The notes: a model not told the origin generated them from the sequence alone. Shown: positions 1 to 7,534, numbered from the stretch's first letter. The stretch is DNA of 16,920 nucleotides from Bacillota bacterium (GCA_023409735.1 JAEYRB010000034.1:1-16920), one strand, 5' to 3'. Numbers and translations: made by a program.

Positions 1-57
1 GAGCTTGACAGAGTAAAGGCTGAAATACTACAGAAGTATTATCTAAGGCATTTGTGA
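1..57 (+). CDS. V-type ATP synthase subunit B, C-terminal end (partial)
   Basis: Reading frame 1 is open from the left edge and stops with TGA at 55-57, giving an 18-residue tail that begins ELDRVKAEIL and ends in LRHL. A charged helical ending with a K-Y-Y motif is usual at the C-terminus of V/A-type ATPase subunit B, the non-catalytic nucleotide-binding subunit of the V1 head. The call rests mainly on context: subunit D follows on the same strand, and B-then-D is the usual order in bacterial V-type operons. Only the end of the gene is present, so no catalytic or nucleotide-binding motif can be checked. Confidence 0.6.
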   Translation, partial: ELDRVKAEILQKYYLRHL

Positions 58-219
58 TGTAACCGTTAAGAAATTTAGCAGCACGATATATGTAGGTTAT
101 ACCACCTTAGGCGGATAATCTTTGGTGACTTGCTGTTGCCACTTCCACAATATGTTGTGCTGGGGAATTCCAAAATGGTACATCGAAACGCCATATATTG
201 GTAACAGGGAGAGTTAATT
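58..219 (+). other. Spacer between V-ATPase subunits B and D
   Basis: This 162-bp gap lies inside what should be one operon. It holds a small hairpin (CACAA at 146-150 pairing with TTGTG at 155-159, loop TATG), flanked by TTC/GAA that could extend the stem. There is no T-tract, so it is not a standard terminator. It may be an RNA processing or attenuation element, or simple filler. I see no convincing small gene in it. Confidence 0.35.
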
Positions 220-843
220 ATGGCTGTGTTGATAGCACCTACAAAGTCAAATCTCATTAAGGCAAAATCCTCTCTGGCGCTTTCACAGAACGGTTTTGAA
301 CTGCTTGACCAGAAAAGAAATGTCCTTATAAAAGAAATGATGGATATGGTGGATAAAGCTAAGAATATACAAAATGATATTTATGGGATAATTGCTGATG
401 CCTATAAGGCTCTGCAGGTCGCAAACATTACCCTTGGCATCAGAGACGTTGAAGATATCGGCAACAGCATCCCCAATGATGAGGATTTTGAGGTGCTTTT
501 GAAAAGCGTTATGGGCGTGGACATACCAATGGTTAAATACAAAAGGAAGGACATACTGCCGGCTTATGGCTTTTTCAGTACCAATTCATCACTTGATCAG
601 GCAAGAAAGAAATTTACGGAGGCACGCTACAGAATATATGAGCTTTCTGAGATAGAAAGTTCAATATTCAAGCTGGCTAAGGAAATAGAGAAAACCAATA
701 AGAGGACAAATGCTCTTGAGCATATACAGATACCCAAATATAAGGAACAGATAAAGTACATCACAGATGTTCTTGAGGAGAAGGAGCGAGAAGATTTCTT
801 CAGGCTCAAGAAGGTTAAGAAGAAAATAAAGCATATAGGTTAG
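220..843 (+). CDS. atpD: V-type ATP synthase subunit D
   Basis: This is the V/A-type ATPase subunit D, the long coiled-coil stalk that with subunit F forms the central rotor linking ATP turnover in the A3B3 head to the membrane ion-translocating ring. The 207-residue protein starts with the family pattern A-P-T-K-S-N-L (residues 6-12), followed by a long amphipathic helix with the QKRNVLIKEMM segment. A second long charged helix closes the protein, giving the antiparallel coiled coil typical of the family, and it ends in a very basic tail (RLKKVKKKIKHIG). The length fits the family's usual 200-220 residues. The ATG at 220 is preceded by AGGGAGAG at 206-213. Subunit B lies directly upstream and a terminator follows, so this is probably the last gene of the operon. 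V-type enzymes use the symbol atpD or ntpD; it must not be confused with F-type beta. Confidence 0.93.
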   Translation: MAVLIAPTKSNLIKAKSSLALSQNGFELLDQKRNVLIKEMMDMVDKAKNIQNDIYGIIADAYKALQVANITLGIRDVEDIGNSIPNDEDFEVLLKSVMGVDIPMVKYKRKDILPAYGFFSTNSSLDQARKKFTEARYRIYELSEIESSIFKLAKEIEKTNKRTNALEHIQIPKYKEQIKYITDVLEEKEREDFFRLKKVKKKIKHIG

Positions 844-849
844 AACCGG

Positions 850-886
850 GCAGGGATAGCTTTTACAGCTTATTACCTGCTTTTTT
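850..886 (+). terminator. Rho-independent terminator of the V-ATPase operon
   Basis: The left arm GCAGGGATAGCT (850-861) pairs imperfectly with AGCTTATTACCTGC (867-880). Outer GCAGG/CCTGC and inner AGCT/AGCT are matched around small bulges, and six T follow at 881-886. It begins six bases after the subunit D stop codon. Confidence 0.75.
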
Positions 887-1050
887 GTTTGACAGTAATC
901 AGCTCAAGGTCAACCTGAAGGGTCAGATGGTATGGTTATATGAAGGATCAACTGACATACGCTTATTGGTATTCTTACATAGCACAGCAGCTTCATCAAA
1001 TAGGGTACATGAAGAGTCAGCTGTAGTATTAACTGAACGTAAATTTTAAG
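887..1050 (+). other. Intergenic stretch with a degenerate 12-13-bp repeat and mini-ORFs
   Basis: Four related words occur here: CTCAAGGTCAAC (903-914), CTGAAGGGTCAGA (915-927), ATGAAGGATCAAC (940-952) and ATGAAGAGTCAGC (1009-1021). The last two open the same frame, which runs from ATG 940 to TAG 1024-1026 and would encode 28 residues rich in Tyr and Trp (core TYAYWYSYIAQQLHQIGY). A second frame, ATG 927 to TAA 1049, would encode 40 residues. Neither has a well-placed ribosome binding site: AAGGG at 918-922 is too close to one start and too far from the other. I regard this as a possible gene remnant or very small gene, not an established CDS. Confidence 0.3.
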
Positions 1051-1079
1051 TTGTATAATGGATAGATACGTTATATAAT
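1051..1079 (+). promoter_or_regulatory. Candidate promoter for the glycosyltransferase gene
   Basis: TTGTAT at 1051-1056 and TATAAT at 1074-1079 are separated by 17 bp, a vegetative sigma-A-type arrangement with a perfect -10 and a half-matched -35. It lies about 57 bp before the ATG at 1136. A second TATAAT at 1054-1059 lacks a good -35. The region is AT-rich, so chance matches are possible. Confidence 0.4.
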
Positions 1080-1135
1080 AATAATGATATTAAATTATCA
1101 CTAGGTCATAATTAATTGTTTGGGGGAATGAGTTC

Positions 1136-2326
1136 ATGCTGCTAATGTATATATGTATCGCAGTCGGAACCGTATTTTGTATGTTCTGGTGCGCGCAGCT
1201 GATTTTTTTCAAGCTCCATTTAAATTGGACAAACAGGATCATTGAGTCAGATGAAGAAGACAGCAAGGTTGGAGTAAGTGTTATACATCCTATTAAGGAT
1301 TTGGATTTTGAACTAGATAAGAACCTCGAGGCGTGGTTCGGGCAGAATTATGAAGGACTGGTACAGCACATTTTCAGTTTCCAGACGCCTGATGACCCGG
1401 CTATTCCTGTTGTACAAAGCACTATTGAGAAACATCCTGAGTTTGATTGCCAGATAATTGTCAATCCGGTAATGGAAGGACTAAACGGGAAGAGCTCAAA
1501 TATGGTATATGGAATGCGAAAAGCAAAATATGATATTGTTTTGTTTGGCGACAGTGATGTAAGAATTAAAAAGGATTTTATAGTAAAGATGGTAAGGCCT
1601 CTTAAGGACGAGAAGGTCGGGATCACTACATGTGGACAGATCAACATAGGTGGAAAAGACTTTTGGACGAGATTTTTTACTTTTACTCAAAATAGTGAGA
1701 CCGATTTTATATGGGCATTTCTTACAAAGCTTGGCATTGATGTAGGGGCAACGGGCGCAGCTTTTGCAATGAGAAAGCAGCTATTGAATGAAATCGGCGG
1801 ACTTGAGGCATTCGGTAGTTCTCTTCTGGAGGATCTGCACCTTGGCAACACGCTTTACAAAATGGATTATAAGCTGGTATTGGGGCCATTCCTTGAATGC
1901 CATGTTCAAAAGCTTGATAGGGAGAAATCCTTTAATTATGCTAGGCGTATAGCTGTAGGAATAAAGGCACATATCGCAGTTGAGCTTCCTTCGTTTGTCC
2001 TTATGATGTCTTGGTATTGGATAATACTTGTGCTAGGCCTTGTTTCACAGAATGCAGGAGTAGTAAAGCTGGCATTTGTGTATATGGGAATCAGGGTAAT
2101 CGATGGCTTGGCTATGAGGCTGCTTTCAAAAAATAAGCTTGTTCCGGCAGACATTATAACGCCGCTGTTTTTTGACCTGTTTGCTACCTTTTATCTGCTG
2201 TTTTCATCTCTTACGAACCCTCAGGTCATGTGGAGGGGAATCAAGTATGAAGTTAAGAAGGGCGGATATATAGAGGAGTTGTCATATGAGGAAGAGCTTT
2301 TGGAAGAAGAGCACGCAAAGGGCTAA
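1136..2326 (+). CDS. Membrane-associated family 2 glycosyltransferase (GT21, ceramide glucosyltransferase / HpnI-like)
   Basis: This 396-residue protein probably moves a sugar from a nucleotide-sugar onto a lipid at the cytoplasmic membrane. Residues 1-26 form an N-terminal membrane helix. The GT-A domain follows: VGVSVIHPIK at 45-54, GLNGKSSNMVYG at 115-126 (the lysine/asparagine region of this family), the metal-binding DSD at 139-141 in VLFGDSDVRI, and the catalytic-base region LLEDLHLG at 230-237. The Q/R-x-x-R-W motif appears only as YARRI at 268-272, without the tryptophan. C-terminal hydrophobic stretches (about 286-305 and 341-359) end in MWRGIKYEV, typical of GT21-like enzymes. GGGGGA just before the ATG supports the start. 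No lipid-synthesis gene is adjacent, so the acceptor is unknown. Ceramide is unlikely in this kind of bacterium; a glycerolipid or isoprenoid-type acceptor is more plausible. Confidence 0.8.
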   Translation: MLLMYICIAVGTVFCMFWCAQLIFFKLHLNWTNRIIESDEEDSKVGVSVIHPIKDLDFELDKNLEAWFGQNYEGLVQHIFSFQTPDDPAIPVVQSTIEKHPEFDCQIIVNPVMEGLNGKSSNMVYGMRKAKYDIVLFGDSDVRIKKDFIVKMVRPLKDEKVGITTCGQINIGGKDFWTRFFTFTQNSETDFIWAFLTKLGIDVGATGAAFAMRKQLLNEIGGLEAFGSSLLEDLHLGNTLYKMDYKLVLGPFLECHVQKLDREKSFNYARRIAVGIKAHIAVELPSFVLMMSWYWIILVLGLVSQNAGVVKLAFVYMGIRVIDGLAMRLLSKNKLVPADIITPLFFDLFATFYLLFSSLTNPQVMWRGIKYEVKKGGYIEELSYEEELLEEEHAKG

Positions 2327-2364
2327 AGAATAACTTAAGGTGAGAGCGAGTAACATAGAATATT

Positions 2365-2398
2365 AAAGCCGTACAAAACTATAATTTTGTACGGCTTT
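2365..2398. terminator. Shared bidirectional terminator between convergent genes
   Basis: AAAGCCGTACAAAA (2365-2378) pairs perfectly with TTTTGTACGGCTTT (2385-2398), a 14-bp stem with a six-base loop. The stem is flanked by T-rich sequence on the plus side and gives a U-rich 3' end in both directions. It lies 38 bp after the glycosyltransferase stop and 69 bp beyond the stop of the convergent GNAT-like gene, so it can end both transcripts. Confidence 0.85.
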
Positions 2399-2467
2399 CT
2401 ATAATTTCAATGACAAGGGCATCAATGACAATTCGCAACAATTTCAGAAAAGGGTATCACTGTTTTC

Positions 2468-3595
2468 TTATATATCCTTCTTATATATCCTGTAGGTCTT
2501 GTAATGCGTAGCGCCGGTTCCTTCTATATCGGCGCGCATCCTGAGATTTGTCTCACCTATAGTGGAACCTTCTCCCCAGGTATAGCCCTTATTTACGCCG
2601 TTACTGAAGGTTTTGTGGTAGATTGCAAAGGACACTCCCTTGTTTCTGTATTCGGGTACTACAAACATTGCAAACACTCTGGCACTTTTAATCTTCCGTT
2701 TATACCACAGAAATTTCAGGGCTGCCAGGGGTGTAACTCTTCCATTCAGATGTATAAGTACCTGGTTGTAGTCGGGCAAAGCTATAGCAAAGCCTATTGC
2801 TTCGTCTCCATGGCGTGCTATGGGCAATAATGCAGGGTCGGCAAGGCTCACCATCTTTTTGGCAAGGTCGCGTACCTCTTCAAGAGTAGGCGGCACAAGA
2901 TCCGGCCACTCATCAGGCATCGCTACATCCATTACATGCTTTAAGTCCCTTATTTCTCTCTCCAGGTTGTTCAGGTCAAGAGTATCTACTCTGAAGTCGT
3001 AACGTTTTTTTGCGTATTCAATAATTTTTGTAGGATCTTTTTTAAACATTACGTCCTTATCAAGATGATAGGCAAACACATCATAATCCTTGACAAAGTC
3101 ATACCTTTCCATAAAATCCTTGTAATACTCGGGATTGTACGAGTTCATTATTACAGGAGGTCTGTCGAAGCAGTCAATAAGAAGCCCCTTGTTTTCATCT
3201 CCGTCTGTACCTGTTACGGCAACAGGGCCGCTCATGAATTCAGAACCATTTTCCTTAGCCCATTTAAAGGCTGTATTAAAAAGTAACTCAGCCACTTGGT
3301 AATCATTGATGCACTCGAACATTGAGAAAAATGCCATTTTCATATTCTTCTTTTCATTGAGTACATTGTCTATGCCTACATATATCCTGCCTACCGGCTT
3401 GCCGTCGCAAAATGCAAGATACATATCATGATCGATCTTTTGAAGTGTTGGATTGGAGGCAGGGTCAAGAGATTCCTTAATATCCTTCAGAAGTGGCGGA
3501 ACCCAACATTTATCACCTTTATATATTTTCCATGGGAGCTTGAGAAAACTGTTTAAATCAGCTTTTGATTCTACCCTCTTAATTATTAACTTCAT
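2468..3595 (-). CDS. GNAT-fold N-acetyltransferase-like protein, two-domain
   Basis: This 375-residue soluble protein has the layout of a bacterial family usually annotated as GNAT N-acetyltransferase or conserved hypothetical. The N-terminal half includes YLAFCDGKPVGRIYVG (59-74), a GNAT-like beta-strand, and a GPVAVTGTDGDENKG segment (123-137). The C-terminal half contains FAMFVVPEYRNKGVSFAIYH (308-327), which matches GNAT motif A, the acetyl-CoA pyrophosphate-binding loop with the R/Q-x-x-G-x-G/A pattern here as R-N-K-G-V. TNLRMRADIEGTGATHYKTYRIY near the end resembles the closing motif of the family. The substrate cannot be read from the sequence. On the minus strand AGGAGG (3604-3609) sits 8 bp before the ATG, a strong start. 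The gene is monocistronic and convergent with the glycosyltransferase. Confidence 0.75.
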   Translation of the reverse strand: MKLIIKRVESKADLNSFLKLPWKIYKGDKCWVPPLLKDIKESLDPASNPTLQKIDHDMYLAFCDGKPVGRIYVGIDNVLNEKKNMKMAFFSMFECINDYQVAELLFNTAFKWAKENGSEFMSGPVAVTGTDGDENKGLLIDCFDRPPVIMNSYNPEYYKDFMERYDFVKDYDVFAYHLDKDVMFKKDPTKIIEYAKKRYDFRVDTLDLNNLEREIRDLKHVMDVAMPDEWPDLVPPTLEEVRDLAKKMVSLADPALLPIARHGDEAIGFAIALPDYNQVLIHLNGRVTPLAALKFLWYKRKIKSARVFAMFVVPEYRNKGVSFAIYHKTFSNGVNKGYTWGEGSTIGETNLRMRADIEGTGATHYKTYRIYKKDI

Positions 3596-3603
3596 TTTAT
3601 TTG

Positions 3604-3609
3604 CCTCCT
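3604..3609 (-). promoter_or_regulatory. Consensus ribosome binding site of the GNAT-like gene
   Basis: The minus strand reads AGGAGG here, eight bases before the ATG at 3595-3593. This fixes the start. Confidence 0.85.
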
Positions 3610-3627
3610 GCTATATTAGCTGAGCTG

Positions 3628-3656
3628 ATTATAACAAAAAATGTGAATTGCCGCAA
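3628..3656 (-). promoter_or_regulatory. Candidate promoter for the GNAT-like gene
   Basis: On the minus strand TTGCGG (3656-3651) and TATAAT (3633-3628) are separated by 17 bp, about 33 bp before the start codon. The -10 is perfect and the -35 matches in its TTG half. A small GCCG/CGGC palindrome overlaps the -35 region. Confidence 0.55.
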
Positions 3657-3834
3657 CGGCATAGGTACATTACAGATAACCTAGTGATATTGTAAAACTT
3701 CTTAGCTGAACTTAAATACAGCCGTGGAGGTGCACTACAGTATGTGCATGGAAACACAGCTGAAATAAATGGTGCTGCCGGTCTTAACAGTAAAATAATT
3801 TCATCTCTGCCGCTATTGTTTCAACCTCGTTATA
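3657..3834. other. Divergent intergenic region with an open remnant frame
   Basis: This stretch separates the minus-strand GNAT-like gene from the plus-strand yerC-like gene. The plus-strand frame from 3696 to TAG 3846-3848 is open for 50 codons and reads like protein, with segments such as AELKYSRGGALQYVHGN and INGAAGLNSKIISSLP. It has no ATG, no ribosome binding site and an abrupt beginning. It may be the tail of a decayed gene. No RNA motif was recognised. Confidence 0.25.
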
Positions 3835-3863
3835 TTGACTATGGATAGGAAAACTGCTATTGT
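3835..3863 (+). promoter_or_regulatory. Candidate promoter for the yerC / secA run
   Basis: TTGACT (3835-3840) and TATTGT (3858-3863) have a 17-bp spacer, 55 bp before the yerC-like ATG. The -35 matches five of six consensus bases. It could drive yerC, the next gene and secA together, because the following spacings are short and no terminator is seen between them. Confidence 0.55.
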
Positions 3864-3917
3864 AGACTTAATGTAATTTAATATTTTAGAGTAATAAAGT
3901 AAATTAGGAGTGATGGC

Positions 3918-4214
3918 ATGAATTCCAAAATACATGACCAATGGACTGATGAGTTGTTTGAGGCAATACTCCTTTTAGAAAATACGGAAGAATGCTATAA
4001 TTTCTTTGAAGATATCTGTACTATATCAGAGATCAAGGCTATGGCACAAAGACTTGAGGTGGCTAAGATGCTGAAAGAGGGTTATACTTATATGGATATA
4101 AGTGAAAAGACCGGTGCAAGCACAGCTACCATAAGCAGAGTCAACAGAAGCCTGAATTATGGGGCAGATGGCTATAGGATAGTACTTGAAAGGCTAGATA
4201 CGAAAGGAAGATAA
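3918..4214 (+). CDS. YerC/YecD family TrpR-like DNA-binding protein
   Basis: This 98-residue protein belongs to the YerC/YecD family, small helix-turn-helix proteins of Firmicutes related to the tryptophan repressor TrpR. The N-terminal helices (WTDELFEAILLLENTEECYN) lead into EIKAMAQRLEVAKMLKEG, which corresponds to the TrpR dimer and tetrahelical core. The helix-turn-helix follows: YTYMDISEKTGASTATISRV, about residues 56-75. Length is normal for the family. The regulatory target is not well defined in general, and nothing here shows that it binds tryptophan. AGGAGTG at 3907-3913 precedes the ATG. The next gene starts two bases after the stop, so they are translationally linked. Confidence 0.88.
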   Translation: MNSKIHDQWTDELFEAILLLENTEECYNFFEDICTISEIKAMAQRLEVAKMLKEGYTYMDISEKTGASTATISRVNRSLNYGADGYRIVLERLDTKGR

Positions 4215-4216
4215 AG

Positions 4217-4603
4217 GTGTTCAGAAGTCTTTTTATAGGCTTTCTGATATTATCGGCGATTACATCCAGAAACGCCGGAATTCAGATAAATCAAATCACG
4301 GATCTGTCTCCGGATATATTGTTGCAGCTATTTAATGCAGATTTTTCAAGCTATGATGGACAGACAGAGCTTTCTGAAACAGATGCTGCTCTATTAGTCA
4401 GTGCCCATAAAGATGTAAGTGCATCTATTGAGCATACCAAAACAAGGCAAAAAGAGCTTCCTTTTTGGCATGCACCTGCGATCTATGCATTTACCACTGT
4501 CTTGTGTTTTACTGTGCCCATTTTCTTAAAGCAAAAATACTGCTCGGATATTTATCTTGGCATTACGGACCTATCTCCCCCGTATTGTCCCGAATGCTCA
4601 TGA
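4217..4603 (+). CDS. Unrecognised small protein with two hydrophobic segments, between yerC and secA
   Basis: I do not recognise this 128-residue protein. It starts with GTG at 4217, two bases after the yerC-like stop; AAGGAAG at 4204-4210 supplies a ribosome binding site inside the end of that gene. Residues 2-16 (FRSLFIGFLILSAIT) are hydrophobic, like a signal peptide or anchor. A polar acidic middle (about 25-80) follows, then a likely membrane helix at about 84-104 ending in PIFLKQK. The final 20 residues (with CPEC) look less natural. In the +1-shifted frame the sequence stays open to TAA 4635-4637 and would give a basic tail ending KNKFKKRR, so a one-base difference in the A-run at 4533-4537 may have changed the true C-terminus. 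The gene is co-directional with secA, but a secretion role is only a guess. Confidence 0.6.
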   Translation: MFRSLFIGFLILSAITSRNAGIQINQITDLSPDILLQLFNADFSSYDGQTELSETDAALLVSAHKDVSASIEHTKTRQKELPFWHAPAIYAFTTVLCFTVPIFLKQKYCSDIYLGITDLSPPYCPECS

Positions 4604-4628
4604 TGGGTTCAAAAATAAATTTAAAAAG

Positions 4629-4633
4629 AGGAG
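4629..4633 (+). promoter_or_regulatory. Ribosome binding site of secA
   Basis: AGGAG lies ten bases before the ATG at 4644 within AGAGGAGA, a rather long but acceptable spacing. It supports this ATG, and the SecA N-terminus agrees with it. Confidence 0.75.
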
Positions 4634-4643
4634 ATAATATTAT

Positions 4644-7388
4644 ATGCTTAAAAATTTTATTGAAAAAGTTATCGGAAGTTACAGCGATAGAGAATTGAAA
4701 AGGATAAATCCAATTGTTGATGAAATAGAAGAGCTGGAGCCAAAGATCAAGGCTCTTACAGATGACGAACTCAAGACGAAGACAGGCGAATTCAAAAAGA
4801 GGCTCAGTGATGGAGAAACACTCGACGATATACTACCTGAAGCATTTGCAGTAGTAAGAGAGGCATCAGTAAGAGTACTTGGCAAAAGACATTTCAGAGT
4901 GCAGCTGATAGGCGGAGTTGTTCTTCATCAGGGAAGAATTGCCGAAATGAAGACCGGTGAAGGTAAGACGCTTGTTGCAACACTGCCTGCGTACCTTAAC
5001 GCATTGGAAGGTAAGGGAGTACATGTAGTTACAGTTAATGATTATCTGGCGAGATTCCATAGCGAATGGATGGGAAAGATATATACCTTCCTTGGACTTT
5101 CTGTAGGTCTGATAGTCCATGACATGGACAACAGTGCAAGAAGAAAAGCATACAACTGTGATATTACCTACGGCACAAATAATGAGTTCGGCTTTGATTA
5201 CCTCAGGGACAACATGGTCATTTACAAAGAAGACATGGTGCAGCGTGAGCTTAACTATGCCATTGTGGATGAGGTGGACAGCATACTTATTGATGAGGCC
5301 AGAACACCTCTTATCATTTCCGGAGCCGGTGATAAATCAACTGATATATATAACAGAGCTGATTCCTTTGCATCGCGTCTCAGAGTCAAAGTCTTTACCG
5401 AGACAGATGACAAGCAGGAGGAGACTGAAGACATTGATGCAGACTATATAGTTGATGAGAAGGCTAATTCCGCTGCGTTAACCTCAAAGGGTGTAGCCAA
5501 AGCGGAGCAGTATTTCGGGATAGAAAACCTCTCAGACCCTGAGAATATGACCATATCACATCATATCAACCAGGCGCTGAAGGCACATGGACTGATGAAG
5601 AAGGACAGGGATTATGTCGTTAAAGACGGAGAGGTTATCATTGTTGATGAATTTACAGGACGTCTTATGTATGGCAGAAGATACAGTAATGGCCTCCACC
5701 AAGCTATAGAAGCAAAGGAAAATGTAAAGGTTGAAAGAGAAAGTAAAACGCTTGCAACCATAACCTTCCAGAATTATTTCAGAATGTATCATAAGCTTGC
5801 GGGTATGACAGGTACAGCGCAGACCGAAGAAGAAGAATTCCAGACCATATATAAGCTGGACGTAGTAGTTATACCTACAAATAAGCCCATGATAAGAGTT
5901 GATTATCCTGACAGTGTATATAAAAACGAAAAGGGTAAATTCAATGCGGTTATTGATGAAATAGTGGAGCTGCATAAAAAAGGTCAGCCGGTTTTGATAG
6001 GTACTATTTCAATAGAGAAGTCAGAATTGCTCAGCAGCATGCTGAAAAAACGCGGTGTGCCGCATCAGGTGTTAAATGCCAAGTTCCATGAGAAGGAGGC
6101 AGAAATAATAGCTCAGGCAGGTAAATATGGGGCGGTAACGATTGCAACTAACATGGCAGGCCGTGGTACTGATATTATGCTTGGCGGTAATTCGGAGTTC
6201 ATGGCTAAACAGGAGCTCCGCAAAATGGGATATTCGGAAGAACTGATAGGAGAATCTGTCAATCACAATAAAACGGATAATGAAGAGATCTTGAAGGCAA
6301 GGGAAGAATTCAACAGACTTGACAAAGAGTTTGCAAAGTCAATAGAGAGCGAAAAGCAGAAAGTCATAGAGCTTGGAGGACTTCATATAATGGGTACGGA
6401 ACGCCATGAGTCAAGGCGTATCGATAACCAGCTGAGAGGACGTTCAGGACGTCAGGGAGACCCGGGCTCATCACGCTTCTATATATCACTTGAGGATGAT
6501 CTTATGAGATTGTTCGGCTCCGACAGGCTTACATCCATTGTTAACACACTTGGCCTTGAGGAGGATCAGCCTATAGAGCACAGGATGCTGTCTAATGCCA
6601 TCGAAGGCGCACAGCGAAGGGTTGAAGGGAAGAACTTTGATATAAGAAAGCATGTTCTGCAGTATGATGACGTAATGAATAAGCAAAGAGAGGTCATATA
6701 TACACAGCGTAAGCAAGTACTTAATGGTGAAAATCTCAGAGGCTCATTTACAAAGATGATCGAGGGAACTGTTGACAATATCATTGCTGCTTACTGCGGA
6801 GAGAGCCATCTGCCGGATATGTGGGATTGGGAAGCCTTAAAGGCACAAGCTGGCGATATTTTCATGACCAAGGATGAGCTTGATATCTCCAAGGAGGAAA
6901 TGGAGGACTTCACAAAGGACGACCTGAAAGAAAAGATCATGTCTTCAGCTATAAAGGCGTACGAGGCTAAGGAAGCAGAATACGGCTCAGAGCTTATGCG
7001 TGAACTGGAAAGAATAGTGCTTCTCAGAGTCGTTGATGAGAAATGGATGGATAACATCGATGCAATGGATCAGCTGCGTACAGGGGTAGGTATGAGGGCT
7101 TACGGACAGCATGATCCTGTTGTTGAGTATAAGTTTGAAGGCTATGAGATGTTTGAAGAAATGATCAAAAACATACAGCAGGATGCAGTTAAAATGATCC
7201 TCCATGTTAGAATTGACCGTGATCATGGCGCACCGAAACGTGAAAAGGTTGCCGAACCTGTTACAGCCAGCCACGGTGGAGATGGACCTAAAAAGCCCGT
7301 TGCCAGAAGCAGTGAAAAGGTTGGAAGAAACGATCCCTGCCCATGTGGATCAGGTAAGAAGTATAAGATGTGCTGCGGTAAGCAGTAA
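4644..7388 (+). CDS. secA: Preprotein translocase ATPase SecA
   Basis: SecA is the peripheral motor ATPase that pushes unfolded preproteins through SecYEG at the cytoplasmic membrane. The 914-residue protein is full length for a Firmicutes SecA. Order of motifs: N-terminal helix MLKNFIEKVIGS; Walker A MKTGEGKT (102-109); VTVNDYLA (129-136); the DEAD-type Walker B DEVD at 209-212 followed by SILIDEARTPLIISG; the preprotein-crosslinking domain; ITFQNYFRMYHKLAGMTGTA in the second nucleotide-binding fold; TNMAGRGTDIMLGG; and motif VI in NQLRGRSGRQGDPGSSRFY. The helical scaffold and wing domains follow. The C-terminus carries a zinc-binding SEC-C motif CPCGSGKKYKMCC with cysteines 899, 901, 910 and 911, which binds SecB or ribosomes in other species. 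A minor variation is DYLARFHSEWMG, where many relatives have RRD before the serine. It is probably transcribed with the two upstream genes. In many Firmicutes prfB follows secA; here folC does. Confidence 0.99.
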   Translation: MLKNFIEKVIGSYSDRELKRINPIVDEIEELEPKIKALTDDELKTKTGEFKKRLSDGETLDDILPEAFAVVREASVRVLGKRHFRVQLIGGVVLHQGRIAEMKTGEGKTLVATLPAYLNALEGKGVHVVTVNDYLARFHSEWMGKIYTFLGLSVGLIVHDMDNSARRKAYNCDITYGTNNEFGFDYLRDNMVIYKEDMVQRELNYAIVDEVDSILIDEARTPLIISGAGDKSTDIYNRADSFASRLRVKVFTETDDKQEETEDIDADYIVDEKANSAALTSKGVAKAEQYFGIENLSDPENMTISHHINQALKAHGLMKKDRDYVVKDGEVIIVDEFTGRLMYGRRYSNGLHQAIEAKENVKVERESKTLATITFQNYFRMYHKLAGMTGTAQTEEEEFQTIYKLDVVVIPTNKPMIRVDYPDSVYKNEKGKFNAVIDEIVELHKKGQPVLIGTISIEKSELLSSMLKKRGVPHQVLNAKFHEKEAEIIAQAGKYGAVTIATNMAGRGTDIMLGGNSEFMAKQELRKMGYSEELIGESVNHNKTDNEEILKAREEFNRLDKEFAKSIESEKQKVIELGGLHIMGTERHESRRIDNQLRGRSGRQGDPGSSRFYISLEDDLMRLFGSDRLTSIVNTLGLEEDQPIEHRMLSNAIEGAQRRVEGKNFDIRKHVLQYDDVMNKQREVIYTQRKQVLNGENLRGSFTKMIEGTVDNIIAAYCGESHLPDMWDWEALKAQAGDIFMTKDELDISKEEMEDFTKDDLKEKIMSSAIKAYEAKEAEYGSELMRELERIVLLRVVDEKWMDNIDAMDQLRTGVGMRAYGQHDPVVEYKFEGYEMFEEMIKNIQQDAVKMILHVRIDRDHGAPKREKVAEPVTASHGGDGPKKPVARSSEKVGRNDPCPCGSGKKYKMCCGKQ

Positions 7389-7534
7389 TTATCACGATAT
7401 TAGTAAATACAACTAATGAAAGCAGATAAGAAACAATTAAAAATTGTAAAAAGTCTGCTGAAGCAAAAGAAAACATCGATAGGGATTATAAAAAAAGAAA
7501 AAGATTTATAGGACAGACATGATAGGACAAAGAC
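7389..7534 (+). other. secA-folC spacer with a 31-codon basic ORF
   Basis: The 146-bp gap contains an ORF from ATG 7416 to TAG 7509-7511 encoding 31 mostly basic residues (starts MKADKKQLKIVKSLLKQKK). There is no recognisable ribosome binding site before it, and the high lysine content is what A-rich DNA would give by chance. I see no terminator hairpin, so secA transcripts may run on into folC. Confidence 0.3.

Noticed and set aside
4465..4698. A 77-codon plus-strand ORF spanning the yerC-secA gene and the secA start
   Set aside because: It overlaps the secA ribosome binding site and start in another frame, and its second half is secA DNA read out of frame. The frame shifted the other way is the better candidate for an altered C-terminus.
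5556..5975. A 139-codon minus-strand ORF inside secA
   Set aside because: It is antisense to conserved SecA motor-domain sequence, has no ribosome binding site and shows no recognisable motif.
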